Assembly (NCBI RefSeq): GCF_964355755.1
Contig: NC_092672.1
Location: 7,130,001-7,194,000 of the forward strand
Direction: 5' to 3'
DNA: 64,000 nt
From: Antedon mediterranea
Lineage: Eukaryota > Echinodermata > Crinoidea > Comatulida > Antedonidae
The notes under the pieces: model-generated
The model's database searches: none
What the model saw: the letters and a program-made list of their open reading frames with translations, nothing else
What the model was told of the DNA's origin: nothing
Made by a program: the position numbers and the translations under genes
Shown: positions 58,132 to 64,000 of the stretch, piece by piece
Layout of the letters: every line of letters starts with the position of its first letter
How positions within the stretch are numbered: the stretch's first letter is position 1

Positions 58132-58290
58132 TAATGAATGTTTATGAGTGCAATGGTACAAATAATGGCACGAGGTGAATGATGAAAGGTTATATCAACG
58201 AGGCAAAGCCGAGTTGATATAACCTTTCATCATTCACCAAGTGCCATTATTTGTACCATTACACGAATACAAAAACATTCATTATTTGTT
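58132..58290. mobile_element. Long-hairpin MITE
   Basis: Two 48-bp arms (58152-58199 and 58213-58260) are reverse complements with only two mismatches, separated by 13 bp. Flanking AATGAATGTTT and AACATTCATT extend the symmetry. The near-perfect arms suggest a recent insertion or ongoing correction. It lies between the convergent TEKT1 and RMND1 genes. Confidence 0.8.
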
Positions 58291-59463
58291 TTATATAACA
58301 TCTAAATAACAAACAAAAATGTTTCAAAAAGTACTATTTAACGATCGTTGAATAGTGCGTACTATTGCACGCCATGTGACCCACATTCGTCAAATCAAAT
58401 GACAGGAATTTATATAGGTGTTATATAATATCATCATTTTAATGTATTTTAGAGAATATTGTAAATAAAGTATGAAATACAATGTAGCAAGTCATACTTG
58501 TATGTATAAAGAGAGCATAACAAATAAAAAAATCAGATTAAATATATTTGTATTTTCATTTATTTCTTCTTATTTTATAGCATAAATTTTGTGTAAACAC
58601 CCTTGACAATAAAACTGACTAAACATAGAAATGTGTTTGAAAATAGTAAGTAGTCTATAGACTGACTCTCGTGTATTTGACCTTTGACACAGCAATATTT
58701 ATAATATAATCTTATATACATTTAGTTTCATAGTTTTAAAATATTCAGTAATATGGTACTGGAGCCTGGAGGGATATTTTAAGATATTTACATATCTTTG
58801 TTTTTGTTCTATGAGCTGTTAGATTAAGATTTTTTTTTCTCTCTTTTGCTATGGATATAATAATATGTCACCATGATATTCTGAAATAAAAAGATAAATG
58901 AAATGAAATATTTATAAATCAACTAATTGTCAAATTCCATCTTGATACATATCACCACAAAAAGTAAATACAACAATTTGTATTAAAACCAACATTTAGT
59001 TAAAAATTAAGATCGATGGAAATAGTACAAAGCATACAATGGAAATGGTACGACTAACTTGGAAGCGACCAATCTCATAGACAGAATATTATTTTACTAT
59101 TAATAATAATAATAATATTAATATTTATTCGGCAAAAGTTCATAAAGTACATTTTACAATTCATCTTGCCAGGAGCAAGTAATAGGCATGAGCCCAAACA
59201 GAAAACTGCTCTTACTCCATCATTACTTATAAAATACAAAAATAACAAAACTAAGTAGCACAAATTAAGTCAAAATAAAACAAAACAAAACAAAGTTATA
59301 ATGAGATACACCAATTAAAAATAAGCTGCATTGAATAAACAATATAAACAATTCCAGTACAACTTAATATTTTGAGATCAAATGTTTGATGAGTTGGGCT
59401 TTAAAGTCTGAAATTGTTTAGAATGGTATGATCCTACAGGAAGCAACAAACAGAATATTATTA
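58291..59463. other. Intergenic and RMND1 3' region
   Basis: AT-rich, with an AAT microsatellite near 59097-59120. No exon or RNA gene recognised. Confidence 0.4.
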
Positions 59464-62400
59464 TTATTTGGCCATGCTTTTATGTCTGTAAATGTCTTTT
59501 TTTGGCTCCTCATAATGTTCACGGTGTAGATTGGTTTGGTCTACTTGTTCCTGTACATACATCTTGATATAATGCACAAATTCAAAGATAACCTAGCAGA
59601 AATAGAAATAAAATGTATAAAACTCTATCTACAATATCAAACTTTATGTGACAAAAAAATGTGATATGCCCAAATATGGAAGTGATATGACATCATCATG
59701 TCACATCACATTTTTTGTCATATAAAGTTTGATAGTGTAGGCAGAGCTTTACAATGAAAATACAGTATAAACCACTGTAAAACAACCTAGTTGCAGTATT
59801 TGTTAACAAATGTTGAAAAAACAGTTGCCCAAAACTCAAGTGGGCATGGAACATTAAACTTAAACTTTCAACAATTTCCACCTCCCTATGTACACCAATA
59901 GTGAGATTGTTACACTGTGCTGTAGTTGTTTACTTTCTGTTTTACAACCAGTGCCAATGTAGTATATACTTATCAGGGAAATGCAATTAAAAATGTTATT
60001 TATCAATGAATTTTCTGTATTTGTTACAATTAAAATGACAACATCCATTCTAATACGAAGCTTTCTATGCGCTTCAACCTACACGATGTGTCAGTAGTGG
60101 TCTAACCTAGAAATCACCAAAACTGAGTTGGCGGAATAGATCATGGTAGCATGTCCAAACTTCCTTGGGCACAATAGATTAACATCTTAGGTCATCGAAA
60201 GCCTCTTATTAAAAACCCTTGGAAGATCTGGGTTGGCTAGGCAGTTAATACCTTACCTCAACAGTAATCAGTGCAATTATCATCCACTCCAACCTAAATG
60301 AATGCTGTTCATTCAAGTGTGTCCGCATTAGTTCTACAAGCTCTGAACAATGATTTAGTTTCTCATTTAACACCTAAAAAAGATAAATATAGAAGAAGAC
60401 AATGTAACATATGTTTTTGAAAAAAACCATGCATTTTATTCTTTTATGTGTACATGTGAAATGTATATACTGTATAAAAATGCAGGCGTAAAGTTTTATA
60501 CTTTATATAAGTTTCTTTCCACACATACTATTATCGTACGTGTTAATATAATTAATATTTTATGTATTTTTAATATATGTGTGGAGAATATTATTGAATA
60601 CTTAAGGAATGCATTTTATTTTTTTTATGTGTAAATTTGAAATGTATATACTGTATAAAATTGCAGGCGTAAAGTTTTATACTTTATATAAGTTTCCTTC
60701 CACACATACTATGTTTTTATTAACTATTATCGTACGTGTTAATATTATAATTATTATTTTATGTATTTTTAATATATGTGTGGAGAATATTTATTGTATA
60801 TTGAATGAATGAATGGATGATATACTGGGAAATAATTTATAAACTTTGAAGATTATGGAATATAACAATAGTATTTCTGGCTTGTTCCTACTTTAGTTCT
60901 TCTTGATATGCTAAGAAAGTTACACGTCTTGGTGAACATCAGCTCCAAATCATCATGGTTCCAGTAAAAATCGGGAGAGATAAGCAGGTCAGAGGTCAAG
61001 TTGATTCGATGACGTAAACTAAACAGCTCTCCCAGCTTTTTTAATACTTGCTCTTTGCTCATTTTCAGTTTTTTTCCAGCTTTCAAATTCTGATAGAACA
61101 ATGGTTTCCAGTTAGTATGAAAACATATGAATAGAAGTTAGATAATTAAAAATCTTTGGTCACAGGATGTGGTCATTTCACCATCATCTATACTAAGCAA
61201 CCATAATTGTTTGGGCAACAAAACAATCACAATCATGTCTCTAAATACTGGACAAACAATTAACGTTCACAAACAAATACAATTTACTTTAATTTCATGG
61301 ATGAAAAGTACAACAACCTTTATACTTACATCTGGGACCCATTCTATAGAAGTCACAAACTTATCCAGAGACCACTCCCAAATAGCTAATTTCACTTTAA
61401 AAAATAAAGAAATAAATATTATATGACAAACAAAAATATGCAAGAAAATGAGAAATAGGAATGCAAATGGAAAATATGAGTTGCATTCAGTTCAGTTAAA
61501 CCATTCAATAAGAAATTAATTTTAACATACATGCCTTTATGAAAACGTGGTTGGTAAATAGGTACAGCAGCAAAATACAAATTAGCAGTGGCGGATCCAG
61601 GATTTTGAAATAGGGGGGGGGGGGGGGCCAGGGCCTAAAAGTAGTGATGGAATGAAGTGCAGAAATTTAGAGAGGGTCTGGGTTGGCTGGGCCTCCACCA
61701 TTGAATCTGCCCTGATTAGTAATTGAATTCCATTTATTTTCAGCACACATTGAATAGAGAGACACTTACCAGATAGTGCAAGGGCATTTGAAAAGGCAAA
61801 TTTTTCTAAAACTGTTCTTTCTGGACTGTTGTTTTCATGTATAATAATGGTATCAGCATCTGCAATTCTAGTGGCCTCACTATAAGAGAAACATAATACA
61901 AGTTTTTAAATTATTATTCGTAAAAATGTGTAAGATATATTGTCCCCTGAAAAATATTGTTTGTAAATTGTTTTTGAATATTTTTTTCAGTATCAAATAA
62001 TATTTATTCACAAAATTGAATTGAAAAAAAAAATGTAATTGTAATTTTAAAAATAATTATTCAAATTGGCTGCCAATTTAGTTGGATTTAGCCATTTATT
62101 TTGTCATTTTATAAGTGAAAACATTGTTTTTTGTGTTTTTTTTTTGCAGAAGTAATTCATTTTGATTACTGTAAACTATAAAATTTCCTATTCAAATTCT
62201 TTTATTAATCTTCATTCATGTTTTTTGAAGACAGCACATCTTTAATCCTGATTGGTTAGTTAGATAGAAGAACTCTTTTAATCACGCAGGCAGAATGTGT
62301 ACTTTATTATGCAGTTTAAGGTATGGTAAATGGTATTTGAAGAACAGTAGTGGCATTTCTTACCTATCATATGTGTAACTCATTTGTTCATTTTCCCAAG

Positions 62401-64000
62401 TCACTAGGGCAATCTCATACGCCTGTGATTCATGTTTTGTTATCGTCCTTATTACACCTTTAATCTACAAAAAAAAATATTTACTAACAAAACAACAAAT
62501 AAAAAACAGAATCACAAGTAACCATACCACCCTCTTTAAAGAAATTTATAAATAAGAATTTTGGTATAGAAATCAACGTACAGGCTTGATATTGTGATAG
62601 AGTGACCACTGTTTTTATTTAAATTACGTACCACTAGCTCAGGTACGTTCCAGAAGACAACAGAGCCCTCTCTAAATAGGAAGATCTCTCTTGGTTCTTC
62701 ATCTCTTTCACCAGATATATTAAGGAATTGCATATGAAGGACATCTTGGGAATCTAAGAAACAGAAGAGTCAACTATTATTTTCAAGTTAAAAATAAATA
62801 TCCATATAAAAAAAATGAAGAAATTGAAAATTGCACACTAGTATGAGGATTCGAAATATCAGGAAAATGATTTTTATTATTTGATTGATTATTAGAAGAT
62901 TTGAGAGGTCACTGTCTGCTTTTGAGTACAATTGACTTGCACCCATGTGTTTATTTCAATCATATATATGTAAATCCAAACGCAAATTACTGAAAAAAAT
63001 GACAATGCTGTGGGTATCAGTGGCTGGATCTCAATGGAGATACAAAAATAAAAAGCGAAAAGCTAAATCAAAACGATAAAGTAAACAGCCAGAAAAGTTA
63101 GCAGAGCTTTCGGGCAACACTAGCCCTTCATCAGTGCAAGTGAAGGAATTTGGATAACGTCATAGTATAAAGCTGGCAAGTGCTGCCTGGGTGGACAGGA
63201 ATAAAAGAAATATAACAAAGGGAGCCAGGGTGGAGTCTGAATAAGAGTAGAAAACAAAGAAGGTAGCTTGGTAGAGATATAAACAATAAACAAAATCATA
63301 TATATAAATCCAAAGATCCAGCCACTGATACCCACAGCATTGTCATTTTTTTCAGTAATTTGCCTTTGGATTTATATATATTCAAAAATATATAAAAGAG
63401 AATTATGTACAGTATACAGTACAACAATACTAGAAAGACTTTTATTTATTGTTTATGTAAAGCATCTTGTGCATATGTTTGTTTTGTGAACAGGATTGCC
63501 ACCTTTAAGAAGGATAGTGAATGAATACTCTTATGGTTATACAGGAATTTGGCTAAATTATATAAGAAAAAAATACTAGATTAACCTGGAGGCATGTAAG
63601 CTTCTCTGAACAAACCCTGCGCTTGTAGATCTAGGCTTAGGTGTTCCAGGTTGTACTCTTCAGCTGTAGAATAAGCAGTCACTACTCCAAGGCCCTAGAA
63701 AAAAAAACCATAAGTTTTGCAAATGCTAAAAATCAATAATAAAAGTGCTTTGAAAAAAAAATTCTGAGAAAGAATAAAGCAGCTTCCCTGCCTTTTTGTT
63801 AATAAGTAATAATGTCCTACCAAGGCTGGAAATTTATTCATCTTTCTATATCTATTAAATACCTGTGTATCCAAGGCCAATCTAGCTGGTTTCTTTGTCC
63901 TGTGTTTTGCACCCTTTAGTTTCTGTCCTTTTTGATTAGTTCGGTTACTTTTGCCTTTTTTAACAGTCATCGCAAACACTATTGGCCTGTTTTTATCATC
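59464..64000 (-). CDS. RMND1: RMND1, mitochondrial translation factor (DUF155), 5' end beyond the window
   Basis: Nine minus-strand exons with matching phases: 64000-63863 (cut), 63694-63586, 62753-62632, 62464-62364, 61879-61770, 61394-61330, 61089-60892, 60373-60257 and 59592-59464. RMND1 is an inner-membrane protein that supports mitochondrial ribosome function. Seen: a basic N-terminal part, [55 protein letters not shown] and [19 protein letters not shown], all DUF155/RMND1 landmarks. The hydrophobic [17 protein letters not shown] near the C-terminus is the membrane segment. The exon at 63586 uses a weak GTTAAT donor. The start codon is not in the window. Confidence 0.94.
59618..59752. 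mobile_element. MITE family M1, copy 3
   Basis: TIRs AACTCTATCTACAATATCAA at the left and TTTGATAGTGTAGGCAGAGC at the right; the interior is itself nearly palindromic (TATGTGACAAAAAAATGTGA and TCACATCACATTTTTTGTCA). It lies in the last RMND1 intron. Confidence 0.75.
60429..60795 (+). repeat. Two-copy tandem duplication of about 180 bp
   Basis: Units start at ATGCATTTTATT (60429 and 60608) and share GAAATGTATATACTGTATAA, GCAGGCGTAAAG, TTTCCACACATAC-type and TATCGTACGTGTTAATAT segments. The second unit has a 12-bp insertion (GTTTTTATTAAC region). In an RMND1 intron. Confidence 0.8.
61585..61722. mobile_element. MITE-like element starting GTGGCGGATCCAGG, with a poly-G run
   Basis: Left end AGTGGCGGATCCAGGATTTT, right end GAATCTGCCCTG, imperfect inverted repeats. 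A run of 15 G (61613-61627) lies inside. A fragment of the same left end occurs at 57421. In an RMND1 intron. Confidence 0.5.
62963..63382. mobile_element. Inverted-repeat element of about 420 bp
   Basis: Left arm (62963-63032) and right arm (63315-63380) are reverse complements over about 65 bp: ACTGAAAAAAATGACAATGC with GGGTATCAGTGGCTGGATC, and GATCCAGCCACTGATACCC. A partial copy lies at 43655. It is in an RMND1 intron and has no convincing coding capacity. Confidence 0.7.

Overview
The window looks like nuclear DNA of an invertebrate deuterostome, most likely an echinoderm. It is AT-rich, genes are split into short exons by canonical GT-AG introns, the octamer TAGGCCTA recurs in non-coding DNA, and a LINE carries an N-terminal 2A-like peptide of the kind known from sea urchin and amphioxus retroelements. 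The species is not identifiable by eye.

Layout. 1-4204: non-coding flank with an inverted-repeat element (211-389), an LTR-like stretch with a 40-bp duplication (about 981-1133), a dispersed repeat (2310-2745) and a MITE (2921-3026). 4205-20871: about 16.7 kb of head-to-tail repeat elements of 1.4-1.6 kb, all in the same orientation. Each ends in a hairpin followed by CTAG, and the heads are palindromes matched by subterminal inverted repeats, so they look like non-autonomous Helitron/Helentron (HINE-type) elements. Three sequence classes occur (A, B and a chimera C); A and C carry an internal tRNA-like module. 20872-23474: non-coding. 23475-29065: a minus-strand APE-type LINE with a 2A-like ORF1 and an endonuclease/RT ORF2, broken by frameshifts and by a nested second LINE (24297-25087). 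29870-30095: a further LINE relic.

30192-45117: at least 30 plus-strand exons with matching phases, forming one very large receptor gene. Order: Tyr/Pro/Asp/Thr/Ser minisatellite linker, seven SRCR domains, C-type-lectin-like domain, LDLa, kringle, six further LDLa or LDLa-like modules, LRR block, rhodopsin-like 7TM, cytoplasmic tail. The LDLa-LRR-7TM core is that of type C LGRs (relaxin receptors/GRL101). The last exon is duplicated in tandem; one copy has an NPAY motif and the other does not. The 5' end with a signal peptide was not found.

45118-48201: non-coding. 48202-54105 (minus): SLC25A1, the mitochondrial citrate carrier, complete in six coding exons. 54480-57940 (plus): TEKT1, tektin-1, complete, divergent from SLC25A1 across about 0.4 kb that contains an RFX X-box-like site. 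59464-64000 (minus): RMND1, a mitochondrial-translation factor, nine exons, 5' end cut by the window edge. Introns and spacers hold SINEs, MITEs and tandem duplications.

The genes do not form one pathway. SLC25A1 and RMND1 are mitochondrial, TEKT1 is axonemal, and the receptor is a cell-surface protein.
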